A stretch of 64,000 nucleotides of DNA from Citromicrobium sp. UBA3494 (GTDB lineage Bacteria; Pseudomonadota; Alphaproteobacteria; Sphingomonadales; Sphingomonadaceae), in assembly GCA_002377695.1 (NCBI GenBank), contig DFQH01000004.1:1-64000 (forward strand), written 5' to 3'. The notes below the pieces were generated by a model, which did not search any database, was not told the DNA's origin, and worked only from the letters and a program-made list of their open reading frames with translations. The first letter of the stretch is position 1. Every line of letters begins with the position of its first letter. The position numbers and the translations under genes are program-made. Below are positions 26,591 through 34,423 of the stretch, piece by piece.

Positions 26591-27412
26591 ATGGAGCGTG
26601 CAACCAAAGATCGACGCGAGGCTTTCGCTATCCTTCATCAGGCGGGTTGGTCTGACGGTCGCATCGGGCGAGCTTTGCGAATGAACAAAAACTCCGTCAG
26701 AAACTGGCGCGTGACCGCCGGTCTGGCGCCCAACTCATCTGCTCACACTGCGAAGATTGACGATAAAGAAGCGCTCGAAAGGTATTACCGAGGCGAAAGT
26801 GATGGTCAGATAGCGCGGGCCTTCAATGCTACACAGGGCGGCGTTACGCGATGGCGGTGGCGCAACAATTTGCCCCCCAATTTCGAGAGATCTCCACAAA
26901 TCTCGAGAGACGCCAAGAGACGGGCGAAGTCGATGCTTCGCTTAGGAGCGACGAAACGGCAAGTCGCCAACGCAATCGGGGCGAGCTGCGTCGAGAGCAT
27001 AAGAAAAATTCGACACGAGATGACTGACTCCGGATTGCGTAGACACGGGCTCACCAATCGATCGATACGCGCCCGCGTGCTTAAAGACCGAACGATCTAT
27101 CGCCGTATTGAAACAGCGATCGGCAACGGACTTCCCTCCGATGTGAAGTGCGATGCCGTTGACGAACTCTATCTGGCGGTTTTGGATGGGCTGGTTGACG
27201 AGCAGTTCATCGAGCAAGAAGCCCGTCGGTATCGCAGTCGTGCAATAAACATGAACGGCTCACTCTTCGGCCCGCGCAGCCTTGATAGCGAGAATGAATC
27301 TGGTTGGAGCCTTAGTAATTTAATTGAAGATTACACCGCCCTGGCCGACATGGAGGAGGCGGCCTCGGTCGCTTACGGGGACCAGAGTATCGATGCTTGC
27401 AGCGACTCGTGA
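26591..27412 (+). CDS. DNA-binding protein with three HTH repeats and a sigma-like C-terminal part
   Basis: 273 residues with GGAGAA before ATG 26591. Three similar helix-turn-helix segments follow each other: SDGRIGRALRMNKNSVRNWR, SDGQIARAFNATQGGVTRWR and TKRQVANAIGASCVESIRKI. The C-terminal third (CDAVDELYLAVLDGLVDEQF, then SLDSENESGWSLSNLIEDY) resembles the segment of sigma-70-like proteins leading to the SLD-containing region. It may be a phage sigma-like or late activator protein. Base composition is lower in GC than the host genes. Role inferred. Confidence 0.6.
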   Translation: MERATKDRREAFAILHQAGWSDGRIGRALRMNKNSVRNWRVTAGLAPNSSAHTAKIDDKEALERYYRGESDGQIARAFNATQGGVTRWRWRNNLPPNFERSPQISRDAKRRAKSMLRLGATKRQVANAIGASCVESIRKIRHEMTDSGLRRHGLTNRSIRARVLKDRTIYRRIETAIGNGLPSDVKCDAVDELYLAVLDGLVDEQFIEQEARRYRSRAINMNGSLFGPRSLDSENESGWSLSNLIEDYTALADMEEAASVAYGDQSIDACSDS

Positions 27413-27491
27413 GTGCCGAGCCCCGCAATTCTACTGACTCCCCTCGGCAGCATGATGGGCCTAGCCTCTTCTTGGAAACGGGGGAGAGACA

Positions 27492-27683
27492 ATGAAGGCA
27501 CTACTACCAGCAATAGCGCTAGGAACGGCCACGCTTGTTAGTTCAGGCGGTCCAATCTGCGGCACGGCCTACGCTTCGGAAGCGTGCTGCAAAGTTTGCA
27601 AGGCGGGCAAAGCATGCGGCGATAGCTGCATCGCCAGGGACAAAGCCTGCTCGAAGCCCAAAGGTTGCGCGTGCAATGGGTGA
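27492..27683 (+). CDS. secreted cysteine-rich peptide
   Basis: 63 residues with GGGGGAGAG before ATG 27492. A signal peptide (MKALLPAIALGTATLVSSGG to about residue 30) precedes a mature part of about 34 residues with eight cysteines: CCKVCKAGKACGDSCI and CSKPKGCAC. The ACGDSC motif recurs in small secreted proteins of Proteobacteria. Metal binding or disulfide-stabilised structure is possible. Function unknown. Confidence 0.65.
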   Translation: MKALLPAIALGTATLVSSGGPICGTAYASEACCKVCKAGKACGDSCIARDKACSKPKGCACNG

Positions 27684-27706
27684 ACCGGTTTTGGGTTGAG
27701 TCTTAC

Positions 27707-27946
27707 CTACCGTTTAGGGGCGCTGCTGTCGGTGTCGACAAAATTGCCCAGTCTAGAGGCCCACCGGGGCTTCCTCGGGGGACGAAGCGCCCGAGGCATT
27801 TCTCCTGAATGGCCCAGTGGCCACAAATAGCCCCGATGAGCGACCCCCGCTTTCCGAGACGCTACGCGGGTCTCAGGCAACGTGGGACAAGCAATATAGA
27901 CATGCCCGATGGATTCGCCAATGCGGCCTGCCCGCGCCATGCTCAT
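27707..27946 (-). CDS. possible small protein (weak)
   Basis: 79 residues, Arg/Pro-rich, with a start overlapping the stop of the 26-residue membrane peptide at 27943 as ATGA. No recognised domain and composition near random, so it may not be real. The rest of the 27684-28387 interval holds the palindromes at 28180-28228 and no other supported gene. Confidence 0.25.
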   Translation of the reverse strand: MSMARAGRIGESIGHVYIACPTLPETRVASRKAGVAHRGYLWPLGHSGEMPRALRPPRKPRWASRLGNFVDTDSSAPKR

Positions 27947-28023
27947 AGCCAGCTAAGCGCCCACAAGGCCAAGCCTAGTAGCGACAAGGCTAGCAGGAAG
28001 GCGAATTCGAGACGGAGGCGCAT
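27943..28023 (-). CDS. possible 26-residue membrane peptide
   Basis: ATG 28023 opens MRLRLEFAFLLALSLLGLAL plus ALSWL and a stop. It has two basic residues followed by a single hydrophobic helix. No clear SD. Listed because a clean membrane helix in a tiny frame is unlikely by chance, and because of the ATGA overlap with the next frame. Confidence 0.35.
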   Translation of the reverse strand: MRLRLEFAFLLALSLLGLALWALSWL

Positions 28024-28179
28024 TGAAGCTCTGCGGTCCTGAACCATTTTTAGCGGCTTGCCCTTCTGCCAACCATTTGGGAGCTCGACGCGTAATGTTC
28101 GCTTGAGATGAGTATAAAGCTCTCAGGGCTCAGAGGAAAGCTGGGCGAGCGACAGCGCAAGCTTTTTTGCCTTCGATCG

Positions 28180-28228
28180 GAAAGCCGGTGTTGGCGCTAA
28201 CACCGGCTTTCGCGCGCGCGAAAGCCGG
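28180..28228. repeat. overlapping palindromes with alternative hairpins
   Basis: GAAAGCCGGTGTT (28180-28192) pairs perfectly with AACACCGGCTTTC (28199-28211). The second arm also belongs to a perfect 28-bp palindrome, ACCGGCTTT-(CG)5-AAAGCCGGT at 28201-28228. The two hairpins are mutually exclusive. They lie between the left early genes and the lipoprotein gene at 28388. Confidence 0.8.
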
Positions 28229-28387
28229 TTGCTCAACCATGGCTTGGGGACTTGTTCTAGACATTCTGAAATGCAAAGAGCATAAAATCAGCAAGCTAAT
28301 GGCCTGCGCGCGAAGGTCGGACAATCAGCACCTGGCGGGGCGTATGAGCTTTTGCGGCATATAGTTGTGGAATGCGCTGGGGGGCAA

Positions 28388-29836
28388 ATGTCATTTTCAA
28401 GACGATCGTTCTTAGCTGGTGGAAGTGCGTTCGTCCTCGCTTCCTGCGGCCCTGACGAGATTAAATCTCAGAAACCGTCCGGCCTAGGTTCTGAGGCGTC
28501 GCCTTTCGGTGATGTGAATAGTTCACCGGGAGCGCCAACGAAAAAGCCTGAATCCGAGGTTGCTCCCGCCAGTTTTGGCCAGCCATTTGACTCCTCTGCA
28601 ACTTCGCTTGATCCATACCTGAGCTCAATCGTTTCAGAGATCGTTCTATTTAATGCCAAGAATCACGACTACTTCATTTCGTTAGTGGAAGCGTCGGCAA
28701 GTCAGTTTCAGGCTCACATCTGGGATGAACAAATCGGCGAAAGGGTTGCATATTTTCGCCTTCTCAGTCCCAACTATAATGACTTGCCTGAGCGTATCGC
28801 TTTGGTGCCTAGAAATCCCTTGGCGGGAGCCAAATGGTCGGGCCTTGAAGGCTGGATCAAGTTGAACGCCGAGAATATCGTGCCAAGCCCCGCGCGTTCC
28901 CAGTTTAATAATCCCGCTCAGAGCCGAATAAATCGTGCGAATGTCTCTACCCGAAACGACTATGAGAATCGCGACCGTCTTGATGAATTTGAAGAAATAA
29001 TACCCGTAGGTCCGGGGCGGGAACATACTACAATTCGTAGTGCTCTTGAGAGCCTTTACGATGATGGGCCCCTTGCTGACCAAGCAAACCCAGCGCAGCT
29101 ACCGACTTGCGCGCGTGCAAATCCCTTTCACCGTATTGCCCTCGTGTTCGATCCGGGTGTCTACACCGGCGTTTCGGAGCATGTGCCGGACTGGGTTTAC
29201 CTTGTTGGTCGTATACCTAATACCGTGGTCCTAGAGCATACTCCAGGAGCTACACGCGCTCTGATTGAGGGGCAAGCGAACACCGGGGCCTATCGACTGA
29301 CGATCAGGAATAACGTTCCAAATGGTTCGGGGCCGGCCCGATACGCTTGGCACACAGATTACGTGCATGGGGTGCAGGTTCCCGACACCGAAGGTGACAT
29401 CAACCGGAACTACGGAGTATATTTCGAACAGGTCCGTTTTGTTGTTGGGCCGCAGGCCCAAATCCAAGCTTATGGCTCTGGAATTGGGGTTCAAGCATCA
29501 GCTCAATTTCTTCAGTGTGACTTTGATTGCGAAAATCCGGCTTATTCCGGTATCCTCGCCTCGGCGAACAACTCCTCCGGAACCATTGGGGGTGGGCGTT
29601 TCACTTTTGAAAGCTGTCGCGACCTAAGCAATCGAGATGTTCCGTCGATCGGCGTCCAGACTAAGACTAATTCGACCTACCCCAATATTGTTGAGGTGAA
29701 AAATTGCCCGGGGTTTAATAAGATTAGCCTTGCAGCCGGAAGTCTTGGAGATTTTAAGGGCAAGTGGGTGCTCCACACTAATCAGCCCATGGAGGTTATT
29801 TCTACCATTCCGGGTGACAATTTGACTGGACCCTGA
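28388..29836 (+). CDS. Tat-exported lipoprotein carrying a tailspike-homologous domain
   Basis: 482 residues from ATG 28388, with GGGGGGC upstream. The N-terminus MSFSRRSFLAGGSAFVLASC combines a twin-arginine motif (SRRSFL, 4-9) with a lipobox ending at Cys20. After a Pro/Ser-rich linker, residues from about 70 match the C-terminal part of the element's tailspike block by block: DLPERIALVPRNPL, HVPDWVYLVG, LASANNSSGTIGGGRFTFES and SIGVQTKTNSTYPNIVEVKN have counterparts. The tailspike's particle-attachment domain is absent. So this is a cell-surface or periplasmic lipid-anchored version of a tailspike domain. Lower GC than host genes. Confidence 0.8.
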   Translation: MSFSRRSFLAGGSAFVLASCGPDEIKSQKPSGLGSEASPFGDVNSSPGAPTKKPESEVAPASFGQPFDSSATSLDPYLSSIVSEIVLFNAKNHDYFISLVEASASQFQAHIWDEQIGERVAYFRLLSPNYNDLPERIALVPRNPLAGAKWSGLEGWIKLNAENIVPSPARSQFNNPAQSRINRANVSTRNDYENRDRLDEFEEIIPVGPGREHTTIRSALESLYDDGPLADQANPAQLPTCARANPFHRIALVFDPGVYTGVSEHVPDWVYLVGRIPNTVVLEHTPGATRALIEGQANTGAYRLTIRNNVPNGSGPARYAWHTDYVHGVQVPDTEGDINRNYGVYFEQVRFVVGPQAQIQAYGSGIGVQASAQFLQCDFDCENPAYSGILASANNSSGTIGGGRFTFESCRDLSNRDVPSIGVQTKTNSTYPNIVEVKNCPGFNKISLAAGSLGDFKGKWVLHTNQPMEVISTIPGDNLTGP

Positions 29837-29910
29837 GATAATTACTATTGCCATATAGCAATGGTAAAATTGAAAAAATTCAGAAATCAAGTCAATTTTT
29901 GGGGGCGCGA

Positions 29911-31473
29911 ATGAAAGAAGTAAATCCAGGGGTGTGGCTAATTGGGGCGGTGGCTTCGTTGGTAATCCCAATGGGGGCCGTTCAGGCGGACGCAACCCCG
30001 GAATGCAATGAAAACGACGCCGATGTTAATTCCCTCGAGTGCGGGCGTAATTCTGATGCTTCCGGCGCAGCTGGCGCAACGGCTATTGGTGCAAATTCTC
30101 TCGCGCTGGGAGACGAAAGCACCGCTATGGGCGAAGGTGCCATCGCTACAGGAGATCAGGCAACAGCGATTGGTGAGGATGCTACGGCGATTGACGCCGA
30201 TGCTACGGCGATTGGGAACAGTGCAGATGCTAGTGCTGAAGATGCCCTCGCTGTCGGCGCTGACTCTTTTGCTAATGGTGTTGCTTCGACGGCCGTCGGG
30301 ACTGATTCTCAGGCGATCGGGGACCGAGCTACGGCAGTTGGCGCGGGCTCGGTAGCTGATTTTCGTTCTTCGACGGCTATAGGTTATAGTGCGAACGTTG
30401 GAGGAGTGGGCGCGACTGCGGTAGGCGCTGCGGCCACCGCGAATGCGGCTAATGCCATTGCCTTCGGCTCGTTCGCCTCAGCTAGTGCCGCAAGCGCAAT
30501 AGCAATCGGCGGGGATGGTGCAGATGCGGATGCGTTGGGTGCTCAGGCCAACGGCACCGAGACGTTAGCGATCGGAGCGGATGCCTCTGCCTCTGGCATT
30601 CGTACAACCGCCTTCGGATACGGCGCTAGCGCGGTCGGAGTGCAATCGACGGCTGCCGGGTCGGGGGCCTCAGCTGTTGGGGTCGGAGCGCTTAGCTTTG
30701 GCGCGTACTCGGCTGCTCGGGGAGACTTTTCAGTCGCGCTGGGTTATTCGAGTTTTGCGCCGAACGTCCGAGCTACAGCAATCGGCAATGGTGCGCAGGC
30801 CACCGGGCGAAATGCGACTGCGATTGGTCGTGCAGCAGTGGCGCGCGCTGCAAACGCGACAGCCATTGGGGGTGGGGCCTCTGCTGACTTTGTAGGTTCG
30901 ACAGCAGTAGGCAACGGCGCAACAACAACGGCTGATAATCAAGTGGCAATCGGGACCGTGAATGACACGGTTGAGGTCGCGAGCTTAGGTAATGGCTCAT
31001 CGCAGCAGAGCGGCTCACTGTTTCTAGTTACAGCGGACGAATCTGGCACTTTGGGACGGACCCCATTTAACCCGGCTTCGATTAATATTTCCGGATTTCA
31101 AACTGCCTTTGCGATGCCAAGCGCCCAAGTAACTCAGTCGCAATTTGATGCACTGTCTGGCGACGTATCTCTCCTCGCTGGGCGTGTGGCTGGCCTAGAA
31201 AGCCAAGTCGGAGGACTTTCTATAACGCTTCAAGAACTTGATCGTGCGCTCTCTGGCGGTGTTGCCGCTGCGATGGCGATGGGAGGGCCAGCATTGGCGC
31301 CTGGCAGCAACATGTCGTTGTCTATGTCAGTTGCGAACTATCAGGGAGAGCAGGCAATCGCAGGCAATTTGACCGGAAAGATTGCAGAGGACGTCTATAT
31401 TTCTGCTGGTTTAAGTGGAAATACGGGCGACCGAAGCTTGGGTACGCGAGCCACCGTACTGTTCGGTTTCTAA
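29911..31473 (+). CDS. YadA-like trimeric autotransporter adhesin
   Basis: 520 residues from ATG 29911, after a GGGGG SD; a TTG at 29848 is in frame but would add residues before the signal peptide. A signal peptide ends near VQA-DATPE (27). Residues 40-380 are YadA head repeats with the 14-residue AxAxGxxxxAxG rhythm (TAIGANSLALGDESTAMGEG). A short coiled coil (LAGRVAGLESQVGGLSITLQ) leads to a C-terminal four-strand anchor ending in ATVLFGF. Such proteins trimerise and display an adhesin on the outer membrane. It follows the lipoprotein gene by 74 bases on the same strand. Confidence 0.88.
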   Translation: MKEVNPGVWLIGAVASLVIPMGAVQADATPECNENDADVNSLECGRNSDASGAAGATAIGANSLALGDESTAMGEGAIATGDQATAIGEDATAIDADATAIGNSADASAEDALAVGADSFANGVASTAVGTDSQAIGDRATAVGAGSVADFRSSTAIGYSANVGGVGATAVGAAATANAANAIAFGSFASASAASAIAIGGDGADADALGAQANGTETLAIGADASASGIRTTAFGYGASAVGVQSTAAGSGASAVGVGALSFGAYSAARGDFSVALGYSSFAPNVRATAIGNGAQATGRNATAIGRAAVARAANATAIGGGASADFVGSTAVGNGATTTADNQVAIGTVNDTVEVASLGNGSSQQSGSLFLVTADESGTLGRTPFNPASINISGFQTAFAMPSAQVTQSQFDALSGDVSLLAGRVAGLESQVGGLSITLQELDRALSGGVAAAMAMGGPALAPGSNMSLSMSVANYQGEQAIAGNLTGKIAEDVYISAGLSGNTGDRSLGTRATVLFGF

Positions 31474-31689
31474 TACAACGCTCATAACTTAGGCACGCGC
31501 AAGCAGAAGCTGCACCAATTCCTCAGCAAGGGTTACGGCATCGAGAAGCTGCGCGAGCAACGCCAAGAGGTCCTGACGATGCTAAAGCTCTCTGACGACA
31601 TCGACGATTTCAAGCGCCTCTACGAGAAGCGATTTGGCCCGATGGACGCTCAGTGGAGTTTCTTTTTCTCAGAGGAGGGAAAGCGATAG
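31474..31689 (+). pseudogene. remnant of a P63C-like gene (C-terminal part)
   Basis: Directly after the adhesin stop, the same frame stays open and reads GTRKQKLHQFLSKGYGIEKL, then REQRQEVLTMLKLSDDIDDF, to a TAG at 31687. This resembles the C-terminal end of P63C-domain phage proteins (KxxxHQFLxEDxGxxxL...). There is no start codon or SD, so it is probably the tail of a gene cut when the adhesin gene arrived. Identification is by pattern memory. Confidence 0.5.
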
Positions 31690-31698
31690 AAAGCGAAA

Positions 31699-31728
31699 CC
31701 CCCGGAGGGCCATGAGGCTGTCCGGGGG
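31699..31728 (+). terminator. hairpin after the adhesin / P63C remnant
   Basis: CCCCCGGA (31699-31706) pairs with TCCGGGGG (31721-31728), followed by CTCTATT. A modest T content makes it a plausible but not textbook terminator. Confidence 0.6.
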
Positions 31729-31793
31729 CTCTATTCCGTCCAAGGCCGTTTGCAACAGTGACGAACCTTGGCTCACACATTCGATATAGCGAT

Positions 31794-32459
31794 ATGGCGA
31801 ACGAACCTCAACACAATCTTACCGATGACGAACTTCGTGCGCTTTATGCCGTCATATCGAAAGAGCGCATGGGCACGTATCTGTTTGCGTCAGGACACGA
31901 CGAACAACGCGCCGCACGGCTCTACATATGGAATGCATTGGTCGGTGAAGCGTTTCACGTTCCGATACAAGCGGTGGAAGTAGGGTTGCGGAACCGCATC
32001 AATCACGCACTCGCCGCAAAATATGGCGGCGAATGGTGGAACTCGCAACCGTTTCTCGACCTGATTGATGGCGACAGGCTTGATGACCTCAACCTGGTGC
32101 GTTCTCGTATCAAGCGACGCAAACAAACGCTTGGCACCGGTCAAATCGTAGCAGGTTTGTCGTTTGGCTTCTGGGTCGGAATGTTAGCGAAACGCTATAA
32201 CCCAGAATTGTGGAGCGCCCACCTCCATAGCAGCTTCCCACATTTCCCAGAAGATAGAGGGCGAAAAAGCTTAGCGATGGAAGCGGGTCAGATCGTCACG
32301 CTGCGAAACAGAATTTGGCACCATGAGCCGATCTTCAAACGCAACCTCATGGATGATTACAGCCGAGTGATGCAGCTTCTTGAATGGCTGTGTCCGGTGA
32401 AGCATTCGTGGATCAAACCGCATTGTAAGGTTCCGCAGATCATGCGCCAGAAACCCTAA
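31794..32459 (+). CDS. Abi-like HEPN-family protein
   Basis: 221 residues from ATG 31794; an in-frame GTG at 31758 would add 12. The family pattern is clear: YISKER-type N-terminus (AVISKERMGTYLFASGHD), AARLYIWNALVGEAFHVPIQ, VGLRNRINHALAAKYGGEWW and a C-terminal RNRIWHHEP with the HEPN R-x4-H ribonuclease motif. Proteins of this Abi group are linked to abortive phage infection. Being carried on a phage-like element, it probably acts against competing phages. Function inferred from family. Confidence 0.75.
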   Translation: MANEPQHNLTDDELRALYAVISKERMGTYLFASGHDEQRAARLYIWNALVGEAFHVPIQAVEVGLRNRINHALAAKYGGEWWNSQPFLDLIDGDRLDDLNLVRSRIKRRKQTLGTGQIVAGLSFGFWVGMLAKRYNPELWSAHLHSSFPHFPEDRGRKSLAMEAGQIVTLRNRIWHHEPIFKRNLMDDYSRVMQLLEWLCPVKHSWIKPHCKVPQIMRQKP

Positions 32460-32514
32460 ACGTGGCTAGCTAGATATATAGGTCCCATTTGATAGGGAGG
32501 GGTGCTGGGACATC

Positions 32515-32751
32515 ATGCTCGACCTTCACTCCCGCGAGTTCGAGAAACGCGGCCCCGTGTCTGTATCCAGTGCATGCATAGCCTCGGCCTTGCCGAGCAG
32601 AACGGCTCTGCGTCACCTTCAACATGTCGAAGAAGCAGGTCTGGTCGAAATCGTGCAATGTCGAACAGACGCTCGATCGAGGCTCGTTCACCTTACCGAC
32701 CGAGCGCATCAATGCTTCCAGGCATACTTTGAGCGCGCCTCAAGAACCTGA
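32515..32751 (+). CDS. short MarR-like winged-helix protein
   Basis: 78 residues with GGGAGGGG before ATG 32515. A winged helix is recognisable: SSACIASALPSRTALRHLQH and VEEAGLVEIVQCRTDARSRL. Usual relatives are about twice as long, so it may be a shortened regulator keeping only the DNA-binding part. It converges with the SRAP gene and overlaps its end by 12 bases. Confidence 0.6.
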   Translation: MLDLHSREFEKRGPVSVSSACIASALPSRTALRHLQHVEEAGLVEIVQCRTDARSRLVHLTDRAHQCFQAYFERASRT

Positions 32752-33351
32752 AGCGCGGGCCCACGGGTCGTTAGTGCGATCAATCGCGAGCGCGCCGCCA
32801 TATGGCTGACACAGGATGAGCGCCTCTTCTGGGGTCCCATGCTGCCATGTGACGTAGTTCTCAGGGGAGACGATCATGGGCATACGAGAGTGTACTTGCG
32901 CGGCGTCTCCTGCCGCATCGACCATGACCATGCTATAGCATTCACCCCATTCATCGCTGGCTCGCCAGATTCCCGCGACGGCAAATATTTCTGCATCGGG
33001 GAGGCTTATCCAGGTCCGCGTTTTGCTCCCGCGCTCCCCTGTTGCTTCAGCCCAAGCCGTAAGCGGAATGAGACAACGCCGTTCTTCGAAGCTATAGCGC
33101 CACATGAAGCTATCTAGCTTGTCGGTGCGCGCATTATTCACCGGCTTTGGCTTCAACGGCTCGCCCGTTTTCTTGCTCTTCAGCACGAGCGGGAAGCCCC
33201 ACACCATTGATCGCAATTGGCCATTAGCGATGACTGCACCTTGATAGCCGGGATAGACTTCATCGGCGAAGTTGAGGCCCGGTGCGACAGTCACCGAGAA
33301 AAGGTGGGATATCTCCGACTGTGCCTTCGTCATACGATAAAGGTTGCACAT
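32740..33351 (-). CDS. SRAP (HMCES/YedK) family protein
   Basis: 203 residues starting MCNLYRM, with Cys2 as catalytic residue after Met removal. Other family residues are visible: VNNARTDKL, ERRCLIPLTAWAEATG and VHSRMPMIV. SRAP proteins cross-link to abasic sites in single-stranded DNA and protect them. Host-type SRAP genes are common; a copy on a mobile element may protect its DNA during entry or replication. It starts directly after the stop of the SNase-like gene. Confidence 0.9.
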   Translation of the reverse strand: MCNLYRMTKAQSEISHLFSVTVAPGLNFADEVYPGYQGAVIANGQLRSMVWGFPLVLKSKKTGEPLKPKPVNNARTDKLDSFMWRYSFEERRCLIPLTAWAEATGERGSKTRTWISLPDAEIFAVAGIWRASDEWGECYSMVMVDAAGDAAQVHSRMPMIVSPENYVTWQHGTPEEALILCQPYGGALAIDRTNDPWARASGS

Positions 33352-33783
33352 TCAGCACCTATGCTCACGCCAGTAGCGATTCCAGCGTGCCGCCCAGCCG
33401 CCTGCAACCATAGCGCAGCTTAGGTCGCCACCTTTAGGGGATACGCACCAGGCAGCGGTGCGAATGCCCCCGCCAGAGCCATCCGACAAGCACTGCATTG
33501 TCGGACCAGTAACCAGCACATGCCCGTGCCGCCCTATGCCCGTAGGGTGCCCAACAAGCGCGACCAAAGCGTCTCGAGCTTCGATAGGGCCTATAGACGT
33601 GCAGGGGTGACCTTCGGTGCATGTACCGTCCATTTCGCGGGCACTAATGCCTGACAGCCTCACCCGCGGCCCCTCGGCGCACCAGATAGGCCCGTCACCA
33701 TCCCACACGTGCGTGGGAGTGCAAGCAAAGGCTTCGCCAGCCGGAACGACCGCCACCGCCGCGAGGATTAGAAGATCAAACAT
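33352..33783 (-). CDS. secreted SNase-like (thermonuclease fold) protein
   Basis: 143 residues with a signal peptide (about 1-20, ending AGEAFA). CTPTHVWDGDGPIWCAEG and PRVRLSGISAREMDG follow the start of the staphylococcal nuclease fold. Multiple cysteines suggest disulfides. Whether it is an active nuclease is unclear, since the usual catalytic Arg/Glu pair cannot be assigned with certainty. Coupled to the SRAP gene (stop and start adjacent). Confidence 0.7.
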   Translation of the reverse strand: MFDLLILAAVAVVPAGEAFACTPTHVWDGDGPIWCAEGPRVRLSGISAREMDGTCTEGHPCTSIGPIEARDALVALVGHPTGIGRHGHVLVTGPTMQCLSDGSGGGIRTAAWCVSPKGGDLSCAMVAGGWAARWNRYWREHRC

Positions 33784-33891
33784 GAGCCTTCATCGCATCG
33801 ACTGACCAATAAGGCGAGCTGATTGATCTACCCCGGGGCGGTGCTAAGAGGCGCAATCCCAAAGGTTTAGGGATGAAAACAGGGGATCACT

Positions 33892-34371
33892 ATGAAAAAG
33901 GTCGCTTTCGCGCTGAGTTGCGCGCTCTTACTGTCTGCGTGCGCGGGCAGCCTGCTTACTGTCGAACAGCCATACACCGGTTCGCAGCGCTACGAGGCGG
34001 CGCAACTCGAATATGACGATTCGAGCGTGCCCGTCGATCAGAACAATATCGACTACACGACCCGCGCGATGGATGCCGCGCTGTTCGATGGCGAGACTCC
34101 GATCTTCCGTCGTGGGGACGGGATTACGGTGCGTTATCGGTATGTCGGCTTCAACGAAGGTAGTCGCGTTGGCCGGTATTTGACTGCCGGAATCGGGGGC
34201 TCCTCGAAGGTATTGCTTGAGGCGGATTTTGTTGGGCCCAATGGCACCCTCTTGGCTCGTGTTCGCGGCGAAGGAAGCGTCAGCGGAGGGCTCTTTGGCG
34301 GTTCGAACAAAACCGGTATTGATAAGGCCATCGAAGAGATCGCGGACTACGCGGCGAGGACCTTCCGTTAG
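33892..34371 (+). CDS. lipoprotein, DUF4410-like
   Basis: 159 residues. Signal peptide with lipobox LLLSAC (Cys17). The body has the pattern of DUF4410-like outer membrane lipoproteins: SRVGRYLTAGIGGSSKVLLE and GEGSVSGGLFGGSNKTGIDK. Monocistronic, with the strong hairpin at 34383 just behind it. Base composition is close to that of the host. Function unknown. Confidence 0.7.
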   Translation: MKKVAFALSCALLLSACAGSLLTVEQPYTGSQRYEAAQLEYDDSSVPVDQNNIDYTTRAMDAALFDGETPIFRRGDGITVRYRYVGFNEGSRVGRYLTAGIGGSSKVLLEADFVGPNGTLLARVRGEGSVSGGLFGGSNKTGIDKAIEEIADYAARTFR

Positions 34372-34382
34372 TCTCTAACCTT

Positions 34383-34423
34383 AAAGGCGCTTGCCGAATG
34401 CCACATCATCGGCAAGCGCCTTT
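34383..34423. terminator. strong bidirectional terminator
   Basis: AAAGGCGCTTGCCGA (34383-34397) is perfectly complementary to TCGGCAAGCGCCTTT (34409-34423). A-tract and T-tract on either side let it serve the lipoprotein gene and, in the other direction, the leftward replication operon whose last codons run into it. Confidence 0.85.
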
